From the NCBI GenBank assembly GCA_038496675.1, contig CM076655.1:23172118-23236117 (forward strand): DNA of 64,000 nucleotides, read 5' to 3'. Position numbers and translations under genes: made by a program. The stretch comes from Rachycentron canadum. Its lineage: Eukaryota > Chordata > Actinopteri > Carangiformes > Rachycentridae. Below the pieces are notes generated by a model, which worked only from the letters and a program-made list of their open reading frames with translations, was not told the origin of the DNA and made no database searches. Every line of letters starts with the position of its first letter. Within the stretch, counting starts at the first letter, position 1. Positions 48,776-59,645 of this stretch are shown one piece after another.

Positions 48776-50378
48776 CAGTTGTGTAATTATTAAAATGGTC
48801 ATGCTGAGATTTACTCTTTTCAATTTCAAGACCAGCTCTCACTCAACAGCAGCAAACCTCTCACCTTAATCCACACATTCAGCTCCGCTTACAAAAACAT
48901 CAAATCTGACAAACAGTCACTGCCAGAAAATTAAAAGCGCTGTTAGGTTTTAGGCTTTAGACTTTTAGGAAACTTGCCAAGACACCGAATGCAGGATCCA
49001 ACTGTTTCACAGCGTCCATAAAATTTGGCAGGATTAGTTTCTCTGTGTAGGATCCTCTCAGTACAACCTCCTGTTGAGTCCATTAACACAGAAGCCGCAG
49101 TAAGTGCTTTCACTTAATTGCAGCTGAGCTCAAAGAGGAGACGGCAGCCTTCCTTGTCCATAATCTCTAAGCTGTTTTAGGTTCAGCCCTGAGACCTTTT
49201 GACCTTTCGCAGACAAGCTTTCCCGACACCTTTTTGACATAAAGGAGGGGGGATGCGGTCCGATTGATTGGACTATCAATATTGAAGCCTCGCAGGAAGT
49301 CAGGCTTCACTGCTCCATTATATGAAAATTGTAAAAGATGAAACGTGTTGTCGTGTAAGAGCAAAGAAGGTATATATCCTCACTGAGTGCTTTTAATGTG
49401 ATATTTATTACTAGCGATGGCTCAGTGGGAGCATGATGCTGAGTGAGAGATAACAATTATGAGCCTGGATTGATTTTCCCTCTGTATGTTTGAGGGTGTC
49501 TAAGTGGTGGGTTATTTATGCACAGCGGCGCTCTTAGCTTGTAGTCCCCATCAATCTGAGGCTTCTATCAGATTTACACATCAATTACAGTGAGTCACCA
49601 ACTATGGCTCCACTACTTTTAGTTTCCAAAAGTCCTTGACCCGGAGCCAACATGGCAAATCTCCCAGTCTGCAGCTGCAGGAGCTGACCCAAGCTCCCGG
49701 ACCGTCACTGGTGTCAGACACTGACGGTGATCGATTTTCTGTCAGTGCTGCATTTTTATAAAACTATCACAACACATCAAACAGCGAAACAGCTTCGCCT
49801 GAGTGTCCTTGAGTCACACACCGAGCAGAAATCTGTTGAATTCACTCAGCAAGACAGAAAAAATCGAAGCGAAGATAGAGAGCTGAGTCCAGAACAACAT
49901 CTCAGAGCACATCAGTCCCAGTAACAATCTCAGCATGAGCAATAAAGGGACAAAAACTGCAATTTACACTTAGATATAATAAAATAATCAGAGAGCAGGT
50001 GCAGGGTTGGGGTTGTATTCCCTAACCCTTCATATATTACAGGATTGAAAGCCATAGAGTGTCATGGCATTTACAGTTACCCCTTCTGCTTCACATATAG
50101 TGACTTATTAGTAATTAATGTTCTACATTTCCTGTATAATGTCAGTAAAAAAAAATCAAATTCAGTACACGTGGTGACTGAATAGATACAAATTCATACA
50201 AATCGCTTTAGTTTTTAAGTTATGGTTTAAATTTAAGTAAGAAAATAGAAAGTATTCATTTATAAAATCACTTCAAACACATGATACATGAAAACTGCAC
50301 CATCAAACACAGACGGGTGATTTTCTGTGTTGAGTTCATCTCCTGATAAACTAACATGGACGGACGCAGCACCTCTAC

Positions 50379-50574
50379 CTGCTTTCCTGAGCTTCCTGTT
50401 CCTGAACACGGACACGATCACCAGCAGGTTCCCGATAACATCCACCACGATGGTCGTGATCAGGACGCCGGCCAGCAGGGTCACCACCCAAGGGAAGGAC
50501 TGGTGCTGCTGACCCGGAGCCCCTTCCTCTCCTGTCGGCGTGGAGTTTCGGGGCCCCAGGGTCCCCCCCACCAT
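50379..50574 (-). CDS. mtnr1b: Melatonin receptor, coding exon 1 (N-terminus and TM1)
   Basis: Encodes an extracellular N-terminus with one N-glycosylation site (NST at residue 10), then TM1, WVVTLLAGVLITTIVVDVIG, and NLLVIVSVFRNRKLRKA up to the phase-1 donor. I chose the ATG at 50574 because its context is an ideal Kozak (CCCACCATGG). It also gives a 28-residue N-terminus, like MTNR1A. The frame stays open upstream to 50754, with further in-frame ATGs at 50601, 50637, 50673 and 50700. The 50700 start would give 363 aa, but its context is poor (T at -3). With exon 2 the preferred product is 321 aa. Confidence 0.85.
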
Positions 50575-50700
50575 GGTGGGCTCATGGTCCTCGAGGGACA
50601 TCAGTTGCGGGAGGTGCCTCGGGTCGAGGAGTCGCATCGGGTCGTGGCCGCCGAAGGTCGGTCCATTCAGCATAACGCACGGCGGTCGGACCACGCGCAC
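50575..50700 (-). CDS. mtnr1b: Possible N-terminal extension of the receptor (alternative upstream starts)
   Basis: In-frame, stop-free sequence upstream of the preferred start, adding up to 42 residues (MRVVRPPCVM to EDHEPT). It has no recognisable motif and no hydrophobic signal peptide. It may be 5' UTR. Gene predictors that take the longest frame would start at 50700. Confidence 0.4.
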
Positions 50701-51172
50701 CGAGGAGCTGTGCGCGTCACTGCGCGCAATGGCACCGGAGCGACGCGTCCTCTACGCGCCGAAGTCTCCAAACGAGGCATCGCAGGACATTTCTGCGACT
50801 CTGGTTTATCTGTGGACTGTGTGTAGGTTCACGGAACTGGACTTTCGCGCACTGGGCAACGTTCAGGGATCGAAAACGCACCAAAAATATTTTAGCTGCT
50901 GTGGCATGTGGCACGCGGTTTCCGGTCTATTCCCATTTAAACTGGAGGAAATGAAAGAAAACTGCAGCTTCTCACGTCACTGGCACGGTTTTGAGAGTCG
51001 TCTTGTCTTGGCGCAGGTGGAAAGAAACGATGTTTCCACTCTGAGGTTTCATTCATTCACAAATCCGCGCCGTTATTCATGACTCCAGCTTCATTCAGCC
51101 TCCGTCTCTGCCGGTTTCACAGTCATTCAGACTCAGCTCCGCGTCTGAGCCCTTATGGAGGAGGTTTACGCG

Positions 51173-51180
51173 CCTTATAG
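51173..51180 (-). promoter_or_regulatory. TATA-like box upstream of the receptor
   Basis: On the receptor strand the sequence reads CTATAAGG, about 600 bp before the preferred ATG and next to a GC-richer stretch (50560-51180). A transcription start near 51145 would follow. Weak, motif-only support. Confidence 0.25.
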
Positions 51181-51193
51181 CATCCAACAGTGA

Positions 51194-51195
51194 CC

Positions 51196-51243
<48 letters not shown>

Positions 51244-51300
51244 CTCTCCCTTTCTCCGCTTTTCTCACTCTCTCTCTCTCTCTGTCTCTCTCTCTCAGTG
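51194..51300. repeat. (C)n(CA)n(CT)n compound simple repeat upstream of the receptor
   Basis: C run at 51194-51212, (CA)n to 51240, then CT-rich sequence to about 51300. It is followed by T/C-rich sequence and (CTT)n at about 51400-51427. It directly adjoins the presumed promoter. Confidence 0.95.
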
Positions 51301-51764
51301 TGTTTCTCTCTCACACACTGTTCACATGATCCACCAGTGATGCGCTCTCCACGGTCCTTTTCTCAGCTCTTCTCTTTCTCTTTTTTCTCCGTGTTGTTAT
51401 TATTTCTTCTTCTTCTTCTTCTTCTTCCTATCCCTTTATCTCCCCAGATTTTTCACACCTGTGTGGAAACCGGTTTCATCTGATCCACCGGTGATGGTCT
51501 CCTTCGCTCAGCTTCTTATCGCCTCCTCCAGATGATGTTGGTTCGCGCCTCACGGTCCTAAACGCATCGACGGACGCTTCATGTTCCTCTGAACAACAAA
51601 CGTGACACCTGTGATTGTGGACAGTGGACTTACTTTGAGCTCTGTGTTTGTTTGTTTTTTTTAAATGTGCACATGAAAGGAACTGGAGCTGTGGTCTCCA
51701 CTAACCTTTATTCAATTTACTAGACAAGCATGTAGGTTTTTTTTTAGTGATATATAAGATTTAA

Positions 51765-52180
51765 AGGTCCCACATTGAATAAAATGAGATTTCCTTGTCT
51801 TCTTGATTTTAAATCAGGTCTAGGTTCTATATTAATACAGTGAAAGTATCAGAGGTCTCAGTCCACAGAGAAATGCTCACAGCCTGTATTCAGAAACTGA
51901 GCCTTAAAACCAGCCGTCAGCACTTCTCTAACTTTGTGATGTCACAACTAAGCAGTCACTGCCCTCAGCCACGCCCCCGAGCCCAGCCCACCCGGACCCA
52001 CCATCCAATCTTGCAGGACTTGGTTTCTCTGAGAGTTTACCTGCATTTCGATATTTTTTTTTATCATCACTCAGTTAACAGTCAGCCAATCAGAGGAGAG
52101 ACTCAAATCCTCTCTTCTGATTGGCTGACTGGCCTGTTGTTACTAGAGCTCTAGAGAAAAGCCTGAGAGTGGAGATGTAA
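51765..52180 (+). repeat. Repeat family B, copy 2 (near full length)
   Basis: Modules: TTAAAGGTCCCACATTGAAT, 'GAGATTTCCTTGTCTTCTTG', AGGTCTAGGTTCTATATTAA, CAGAGAAATGCTCACAGCCT, GTATTCAGAAACTGAGCCTT, TTTGTGATGTCACAACTAAG and a 3' part with ATTGGCTGAC and 'TAGAGCTCTAGAGAAAAGCC'. It matches a common teleost repeat and the inverted copy at 36380-36690. Confidence 0.75.
52081..52129. repeat. 20 bp inverted repeat with CCAAT boxes (hairpin) inside repeat family B
   Basis: GTCAGCCAATCAGAGGAGAG (52081-52100) pairs with CTCTCTTCTGATTGGCTGAC (52110-52129), with one mismatch and a 9-base loop. Each arm carries a CCAAT box, in opposite orientations. Confidence 0.85.
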
Positions 52181-53329
52181 AACTGCACTGAGACGGTCCG
52201 TGGTTGTTAAAACCACAAATTAATTTGATCAACACACATCATCAAGCGGCCAAACTCAGCGTTGAGTGTCGCACACACATTAATCAGCTGATGATCAGGT
52301 GATAATATTGGCTGTTGGATGAGAGCCAGTCAGCTAATGGTTCATATAAAAGTGTTGAGGCTATTAATTAAAAATACCCTTCAGTGTTTTTGGCTTTAAA
52401 AATCTGCTTTATGTCCAGTTGCGACATGAGGAAACCCTGAACAAAGAAAAGGATGCAAACTTGCTTTTTGTGTTTTGGAAAAATAGAAACTTGTTGATAT
52501 ACTATTATATTATATATTATTCATATTTGCCTGAAGTGGACCATGTAGCACAGGAATAGACCTAAAAATAACCTCACAACGATAAGTGTGCATGGTGGAG
52601 GGAACAAGGTGATGGATTCAGATCATCGGCGCTGGTCCAATATACAAGAAGAAGAAGTAGAAGTTGGGGGCTGGTGTATAAAAAGACAAGATGGTACCCA
52701 GAGAATTTGAATCATTCATTTCCACATCAAACGCAGTGTTCGCCAAGTCTTTGGGTTTTCATCCAAACAGGGCAAATACTCTCTCCTCTGCCTCATCTGA
52801 CATGCACTTTGTTGGTGCTTGAAACACCAGTCTCTGCTGTGAATAATGCGACTCAGTGTGTGTTGGTTGCATGTAAGCATCTACACACACACACACTTGC
52901 ATTACCCAAGATATGCAAATACACCTGCGCTTCTTTGGGATGTTTGACCAGACACTGTGAAGCATGCTTTATATATGGTTCCCTATGTGTCGTGAATTCA
53001 CAAAGCGAGACACGTGTACACACTCTCATGCACAAAGGCACAGAAGATCTAGTGTGAAAGAAAACACATACAAAAACATATAAACACACATTAGCTGTTA
53101 TTTTATTAACATATCCCATCTCTCCATGCAGCATGCATAAATAACTCAATCAGGAATTTCATGGCACGTTCACACTCAGCTTGTTCTCTGAGGTTTATTC
53201 AGACCCTGAGGCATTTCCTCCTTGACTCCAGTCAAAAAGCAGCACAGACACACACCTGGAAATGAGACACTGATGTGATGGCCACTAGTTGGTTCTTGGA
53301 AAAAGTCCAAAAAACATAATGAGCCACAA
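52181..53329. other. Upstream intergenic, no gene seen
   Basis: Short (CA)n at about 52881-52898. No exon recognised. I specifically looked for 3' exons of fat3, the expected next gene by human synteny, and saw none. Confidence 0.35.
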
Positions 53330-53880
53330 ACACTGAAGCTGATTAAAAGTTCACTTTCAACTCAGGGTATCCCAAACTTTCATTGGTAGTTATTCTGGAG
53401 GCGTTATGTTTTCAGGTTGTCCATGGACATAATGGATTAGATTTTGGTGGTTAAAGGTCAACATCACCTCACAAAAAGGACGGTGTGGGTGGCCTTAAGA
53501 TAATAAAACACGAGCAAATTCAGAAAAGATTGTTATCATGTGCTGCAAATTCTCACAGCACAAGTGTTTCCAGGCGACACTGAAGAGGGATTAACCAATT
53601 GCATGAATGCATAATGATATATCTAAACTAATAGATATAATCCATGTGCACTTTTGTCCAATACTTTTAACTTCAAAAGTCTCAAAGCAATGAACAAGAA
53701 GGACGTTTCAGCCCAGAGGGAATTTCGTTGCATTTGACACAAACACTTTGTGGATGAACTGATTAAATATTCATTATCATGTGAAAGGTCAAGGTCATGA
53801 CACAATTTAACACAGATAGCAATAATGACATTAATAATGATGTTTTATATCCCAAAGGTCAAAAGTCAACCTCGCTGTGC
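53330..53880 (+). repeat. Teleost interspersed repeat fragments related to 8270-8540
   Basis: GGGTATCCCAAACTTTCATT, AATGGATTAGATTTTGGTGG, AAGGTCAACATCACCTCACA and later GTGAAAGGTCAAGGTCATGA and 'TTTATATCCCAAAGGTCAAA' are modules of one common repeat, separated by other sequence. Confidence 0.55.
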
Positions 53881-53884
53881 TCTG

Positions 53885-54600
53885 CAAAAACACTCGGGCA
53901 TTATTCGATCTAGGCTTAAAACCTTCCTCTACGACAGAGCGTTTAGTTCGGGCCGGTTCAGGCAGCTCTGAACCATTTTTTATGCTGCTATAGGCTTAGA
54001 CTGCTGGGGGACACATCAGGTTACATGGAGCTCTTTCCTCTCCTCTCCTCTCCTCTCCTCTCCTCTCCTCTCCTCCTTATCTGCTGCACCTTGTAGTTTG
54101 GCCTTGTTGTCTCGCTCTCTCTCTATTTGTGTTTCCACAGATCCACTGAAGCTCCATCTCTCTCCACCAACCGCCCCCTGCATCACCCCCTTCCCCTTTT
54201 ACCCCTGCTGTTAAACCGACCTGCCCTCCCTTCCCAGAAACCAGTCTACCACCCATTACTCCCATTAAGCTGCCTGACCCTCCCTGCCTTCCCTCCCGCC
54301 AAAAACTGCCTTCATTAACTCCTGCACACCATTTCCATCTGTGCATATTCTGTATTGTTACCTGTTTTCTTGTCTGTATACAACATCTATTGCACGTCTG
54401 CCCGTCCTGGGTGAGGGATCCCTCCTCTGTTGCTCACCATGAGGTTTCTCTTTTTTTTTCCCCCGTTAAAAGGGTTTTTTGTTTTGAGTTTTTCCTCAGT
54501 CGATGCGAGGGTCTAAGGGCAGAGGATGTTGCAATGATGCTATGTAAAGACAAACTGGGCTATAGAGATAAAATTGCCTCACCTTGCCTGTAACTTATTA
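53885..54600 (+). repeat. Teleost retroposon-like repeat with embedded (CCTCT)n minisatellite
   Basis: Reads CTTCCTCTACGACAGAGCGT, TTTAGTTCGGGCCGGTTCAG, GCTATAGGCTTAGACTGCTG, GGTTACATGGAGCTCTTTCC, the pentamer array (54037-54075), then ATCTATTGCACGTCTGCCCG, GAGGGATCCCTCCTCTGTTG, GGGTTTTTTGTTTTGAGTTT and TGCGAGGGTCTAAGGGCAGA. This is the order of a frequent fish repeat. No intact coding frame. Confidence 0.7.
54037..54075. repeat. (CCTCT)n pentanucleotide repeat
   Basis: About eight tandem units, inside the retroposon-like repeat. The variable array is a normal part of that family. Confidence 0.9.
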
Positions 54601-55030
54601 GTGTCACCTGACAATGATGCAGAAGACCAGAGCAGGCAATTACAATTCAACATTGTATTGACCATGAACATGATCTTTCTGTAAAGCCAGTCATCCTGCA
54701 GCTTCCATGTGCAGATATGGCCCAAAGAGAGATTTGTAAAAAGGCAAAACTGAACATAAGTCTGTATTTTCATATGGAAATGTCTTTGTGGGCTGCAAGA
54801 TGCAAACAGCGGTTTCCTCTGTAAAAGACATGTATTTAAATGATACTCTCTCTTTTTTTCTCTCTGCATGTGTAGTTTCAAGGGTCCACTAACCACAAGT
54901 GACTCCACAATTTATCATCGCTCTCCAATAACGTTGTTGGACTCAAGATGAAGAATTGTTTTACAGTAAAGGAACACAATTGATGCAGTGAACCGGAGAT
55001 ATTAACTTTTTGAGTGTGTTTATTGTTCTG
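54601..55030. other. Intergenic, no gene seen
   Basis: No exon or recognised repeat. Confidence 0.35.
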
Positions 55031-55395
55031 CATTGTTGAGAAGGTGGAGCTGAGGAGGAGTGAGGGGTGGATCTGACCTGCTCTGTGCTTTGTCTGCCAG
55101 GTCGTCATTTCTGGTGCAGCCCATCAATGATGGGGTAACCACACCCTATAATACCCCGCTTTATAGTGAACATCATGTTGTATTAAAGAAGACTTCAAAC
55201 TAGAGACTGAGACCATAAACGCACTAGGAAAACGTTTACTGAGCTAATAAATCAAGTGAGAAGTAGAAACATTTTCCCATAGACTTCAATACAATCTGAC
55301 TTCTTTTTGCAAGCAGTGGAGTTGCCCCCTGATGGTCATTAGAGAGAATGTAAGTTTAAGGCTCTTCATCACAAACTATCTCCACAGACTCCCAT
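55031..55395 (+). repeat. Repeat family A, copy 7
   Basis: Modules from TTGAGAAGGTGGAGCTGAGG through GTGGATCTGACCTGCTCTGT, a decayed CACACCCTATAAT box, 'TCAAACTAGAGACTGAGACC', GGAAAACGTTTACTGAGCTA, CATAGACTTCAATACAATCT and TTGCCCCCTGATGGTCATTA. CTCF-like core at 55324-55335. Confidence 0.85.
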
Positions 55396-56298
55396 TTTAA
55401 AATGGCCATCTTTACAGGAGAAATAAACACATTTACACCCTGGTACAAAAACAGTTTTGGTCTCAACAGTTCATTTTAACTGTATGGGGGCTGAATTTTT
55501 ATATAAAATTTCAAGTGATGTACATTGCAAATTGGTCTATTGGTCTAGTTGATGCAGATGTAGATTCTATTCTCAATATGGGAGCAATTTCTTTTTGCTT
55601 TGTTAGAATTTTTTTTTTTTTTTTTTTTACAATAACCTTCTATCACGACAATGGAAATTAATACGCCTACTACCGAACTGTATCAGTATTGGGAACCATC
55701 AGACTCTGGAATCCATAAAACTGATTTATTGTCCTACAGTTGTGCCAACAGACACATTATAAAATAAATAATAAAGTTACTAATGATTTAAATCTTAATG
55801 TTTCGTTTTATGGCACAATTATGTATGAGATGCAGCTAAAGATGAACATAGCTATTGTTGTGCAGAACCAAGATGAATAAACTATTGTCCAACATTGTAG
55901 GTTTCAACAATAAATTTAGTTTCTTATGAATACATTTTTAATGTGGCGTGACACTTTTAGTCACCTCTCTTATTGATTCCATGTGTTTTATGTAATTTAG
56001 GCCATTTTGTTGCAGTAAATCACCTGTTGTTTTCCTTGTATTCAATCCTGTACATGTAGAAAAATGAGGCGCATTTTAAGGACATATTTCCCAGAAATCC
56101 TTGCAGCCAGGCGTGAGAGGAGTGCAGCTGTGAAATAGGTTTTTTTTGACCTTCAACCCTTCCTTCTGTCCTCTCGGCTCCTTACTGCCCACAGTCACAA
56201 CAGAATTGAATGTGAATTGCTGCGCTGTTTCCACAAAACAGATTTATTAAAGTACCACAGTGGAGCTCGGACACATGTAACAGGCAGAAACGGACCAA

Positions 56299-56356
56299 CA
56301 CACACACACACACACCTGGACATGCTTGTGCAGACACACACACACACACACACACA
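56299..56356. repeat. Interrupted (CA)n microsatellite
   Basis: Two (CA)n blocks separated by CTGGACATGCTTGTGCAG. Confidence 0.9.
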
Positions 56357-58071
56357 TTCCCACAGAGTCTAAGCATGTACATAAACAAACATAAGTGCTA
56401 CCACAGAGCCATTTGGACCACATTAGTGCTCTCGTGGGTCACGTTGAGGGTGTTTGATTTTGTAGATTTCCAGGAATTCCAGCAATTTCCCTTTGAAATG
56501 AATGAAATACTCTCTCTGTCTAAAATCAATGTTCTGCAGGTGTGTGTACATGTGTGAGATGGAGGGAGGTTGTTCATGTCAATGCATCTACACAGACACA
56601 CACACTGTTACCAATTGCTTAGGATAGGTAGATTTCATAGAAAGGTTCTTTCACCGATTTATAATCTACGAACTGAATGAAATGAATTGTATTTTGAAAT
56701 CTTACATGGTGTAAACCAACATTTTTGTCATCTCGATTTTATTCCTGCGGCTCATCTCGCTCATATAATAAAAATACCATTTCATTTTTAAAGTGAATAA
56801 TATTTACTCTGCATTTTCTCAGAGGGTTTTTCAGAGGTGTTTTTAAAACGTTTAGAATTTTACTTATTTTCAATTACATTTTCGTAGGCTTTATTTTGTA
56901 CAACTTGTGAACAAAACATTGCCATATCATCACCTTTTAAGATGATTTGGTGAAATTGTTAGCAAACAGTCGTGTGAAGTGGTGTTTGTGTCCGGTGTTC
57001 CCTCCCTTTTAGCTCTGTTTTTGATCTCCACCGGCTCCTGAGGGAAATATTTGGCCCCCCAGCAGCTAAACGCTATGTTCACCACCTATAGTCTCTAAAA
57101 GCCAATTCATACCTTTCACATGTCCATGAGGGACCCATATATGGACCTGCAGTACAAAATGTGTGACTGTGCATAGCAATTGTGGCAACATAGCATTACC
57201 CACATTTATTTGATTCTTCTTCAACACAATGCAACGGCAAATGGTGTTGAACTCGCAGTCCCATTGTGCTATTCTCATTTATTCTTCTTCTACTTCTTCT
57301 CTTTCTGGATCCATTGTTGTGCATTACCGTGTATGCATGGAAACACCACGTGTATTAAACTGCATGCAAAAATAGTCCCCAACAAATACACTATTTCTCC
57401 TTGTTTGAATAAGGTTTGATTAAAACTACAAATTATTGCAATGTTTTTTAGAAATGAAACCTGTCTTTAACTTCTGTTGTTGAGTAATGCCAACCATTGT
57501 CATTTAGTAGCCGGCAAACAGTTCTTGTTTTCCATTAATGCTGCTTCATTATTGACTATAAATGACTAATACATCAGTTCTTAATGATCAATTTGAGCAG
57601 AAGCTTCAGATCAGTCACCTATAATTACGAGATTCATAATAAAATAATCATCCAAATCCAGTCACAACCACACTGAGGTTTATAAATACACTAAATCTTC
57701 TTCTCAGGTTATTACTTCTGCACACATGTATATATATATATGCACTTGGGCACACTGATCGTTCTAAGTGGATAATGAGGACGACACCCCGGGTGCTGAA
57801 ATAATTGAAGCTGTTTGATGTCTCATGAAATATTATTCACACACATGCACACACCTCTGAAAAAACCCGCTCTTGCTTTCACACACGTTAACCTTCCCTT
57901 AAAAGTATCATAATTATACTAAAATTCACACATACTAGTAGGACTACACACACACTCTCACCCTAACCGTGGTTGATAGATGTCGGATTCGTGATGCTGC
58001 TCAGGGAAACACAATGGACAGGCATCTAATACAGCCTGACAGTGTGTGTATTTATGAGTGTGAAGACAAGT

Positions 58072-58092
58072 ATGTGTGTGTGTGTGTGTGTA
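58072..58092. repeat. (TG)n microsatellite
   Basis: About ten TG units. Confidence 0.85.
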
Positions 58093-59159
58093 AGAGTGGT
58101 TAGGTGGAAGGATTTTCAGGATTATCAGACATTCAAGTAGAAAACTGACCCCTCGTCACTGTTGCAACTTCCTGTTCTTGCATCACGATGCGGCAGCTTT
58201 ACCTCTGAAATTCAGAGTGATTATGTAGGTCTTTCATTTCATCCAGTAACTGACAAAAGCAGGTTCTCATTTCCGTCCTTGAGTCTGATGATTCTGTAGT
58301 TGAGTGAGAATGTTTTTTCAAATGTTATATACAACAAATAATCAACCAGTCCTCCAACCTGAAAAACCATTTAGGTCTTTTTTTTTTTTTTAACCCTGAT
58401 GTGACCCATAGAAGTGTCTACTCAAACAGTGTCCTATGATCGTAGTCATTCCTATTTCCGTTGACATGGTTAGTGGCTTTGTTAGGTTTAGGCACTGAAA
58501 CAAAAAAAAAAGGTGATTTCATAAGTACTTGGTTTGGTTTATTTGGGTTTGTTTTGTAAAGTGCTAATTTTGTGGTACTGTGCAGAATTAGGGCTACGAG
58601 TCAAAATCTGCATTTTGTGTTAAATGGTGCATTTCCCAAACAATTCTCACAAACAGTAACTGACGCAAAGCAAAGCTGTGGTCAAGCGGCTTTCGAGCAC
58701 TAGTTGCTTCTGAGGCTGCTGGCAGAAAAAAATTGAAGCTGCCACGTTTATTCTGCTTTGTGCGTTCTACTTATATAGTTATGGGTATGAACACAATGTA
58801 AAAGCAATCATAGGGACAGGGGTCACATCTCATTTTTGCCCCAGGTTTTCCAGCAGATGAATCGAGTCATGGCAACAGCAGAGGCAAATCAAATGACTCA
58901 CATTGGTAATAATGTCAGCACTCAGCATGTATAGATAAGCATGTAGATCAGTGCTTTGTACAGCATCCTCTCGTCCGCTGCCTCCTCCCAGCAACTTTTC
59001 ACTAAATGTCATCACAATATCTCAGGCTGTGGTGTTTAAACATAGGTTGTTTTAAGCTGTTTGAATGACCATCCATGCTGTTTTTAATCAATCAGAGTGC
59101 GGTGATTCATTTTTGACCTTTGTATAAAGTTCATTTGTAAAAAACAAGCGGCGACGCTC

Positions 59160-59645
59160 CATAACTTCACCTACTGGTTTGTGAACGTCAGTTTTGAAGC
59201 CCCAAGTTTGTAATTTAGTCGTCGCCATCTTGGTTTTTTGAAACCAGAAGACACCAAATATGTGAAGGTGGAGCTGAGGAGGAGTGATGGGTGGATCTGA
59301 CCTGCTCTGTGCTCTATCCTGATTCTCAGCAGATCGCTGTGTGCGCCAGTCTGTCACTCAAAGTAGCCACGCCCCAATGCATCCCCTGCTTTATCATCTA
59401 TTTTCCTCTCAATGGGGACATAATTTAAAAAATGAACATCATGTTGTATTGAAGAAGACTCGAAACTAGCGACTTGAACCTTAAACTCAACAGAAAAACG
59501 AGGTACTGAGGTAACACATCAAGTGAAAAATAGGGACATTTTTACATAGACTTCAATGCAATCTGACTTCTTCCCCCTGATGGTCGTTTGATAGATGATT
59601 TAAGGCTCTTCAGCATTGGCTTCACTTACAGCCCTGGAGTCTACG
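59160..59645 (+). repeat. Repeat family A, copy 8 (near full length, CTCF-like core damaged)
   Basis: Modules: GAAGCCCCAAGTTTGTAATT, 'GAAACCAGAAGACACCAAAT', GAAGGTGGAGCTGAGGAGGA, GTGGATCTGACCTGCTCTGT, AGTAGCCACGCCCCAATGCA, CATAGACTTCAATGCAATCT, then a deletion leaving TTCCCCCTGATGGTCGTTTG, and 3' GCATTGGCTTCACTTACAGC. The deletion removes the 'AACCAGTGGAGTCG' stretch and the first G of the core. Confidence 0.85.

Larger units (their letters stand above)
33862..50378 (-). other. Single large intron of the melatonin receptor gene (16,517 bp)
   Basis: Donor AAAGCAG|GTAGAG at 50379/50378 and acceptor TTCTGCAG|GA at 33862/33861, phase 1. A long intron at exactly this place (after 'RNRKLR-A', before 'GN-FVVSLA-ADL') is a family constant. 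It carries family A repeats at 40446-40790, 45583-45910 and 46135-46240, other mobile remnants, and one unexplained open segment at 42236-42487. The parts 34760-36380, 36690-40445, 40800-42235, 42490-43720, 43900-45580, 46240-46690, 47150-48470 and 48780-50378 show no gene. Confidence 0.9.
55396..59159. other. Intergenic, no gene seen
   Basis: T run at about 55605-55628; (CA)n runs at about 56299-56319 and 56335-56356; (TG)n at about 58072-58092. No exon supported. Confidence 0.4.

Noticed and set aside
48358..48869. Overlapping open frames on both strands
   Set aside because: They lie within a very common fish interspersed repeat and have no conserved protein signature.
50540..51082. 180-codon + strand open frame across the receptor's first exon and upstream region
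   Set aside because: It is antisense to the receptor exon in GC-rich DNA. The protein has no family character and continues into non-coding sequence, so it is a shadow frame.
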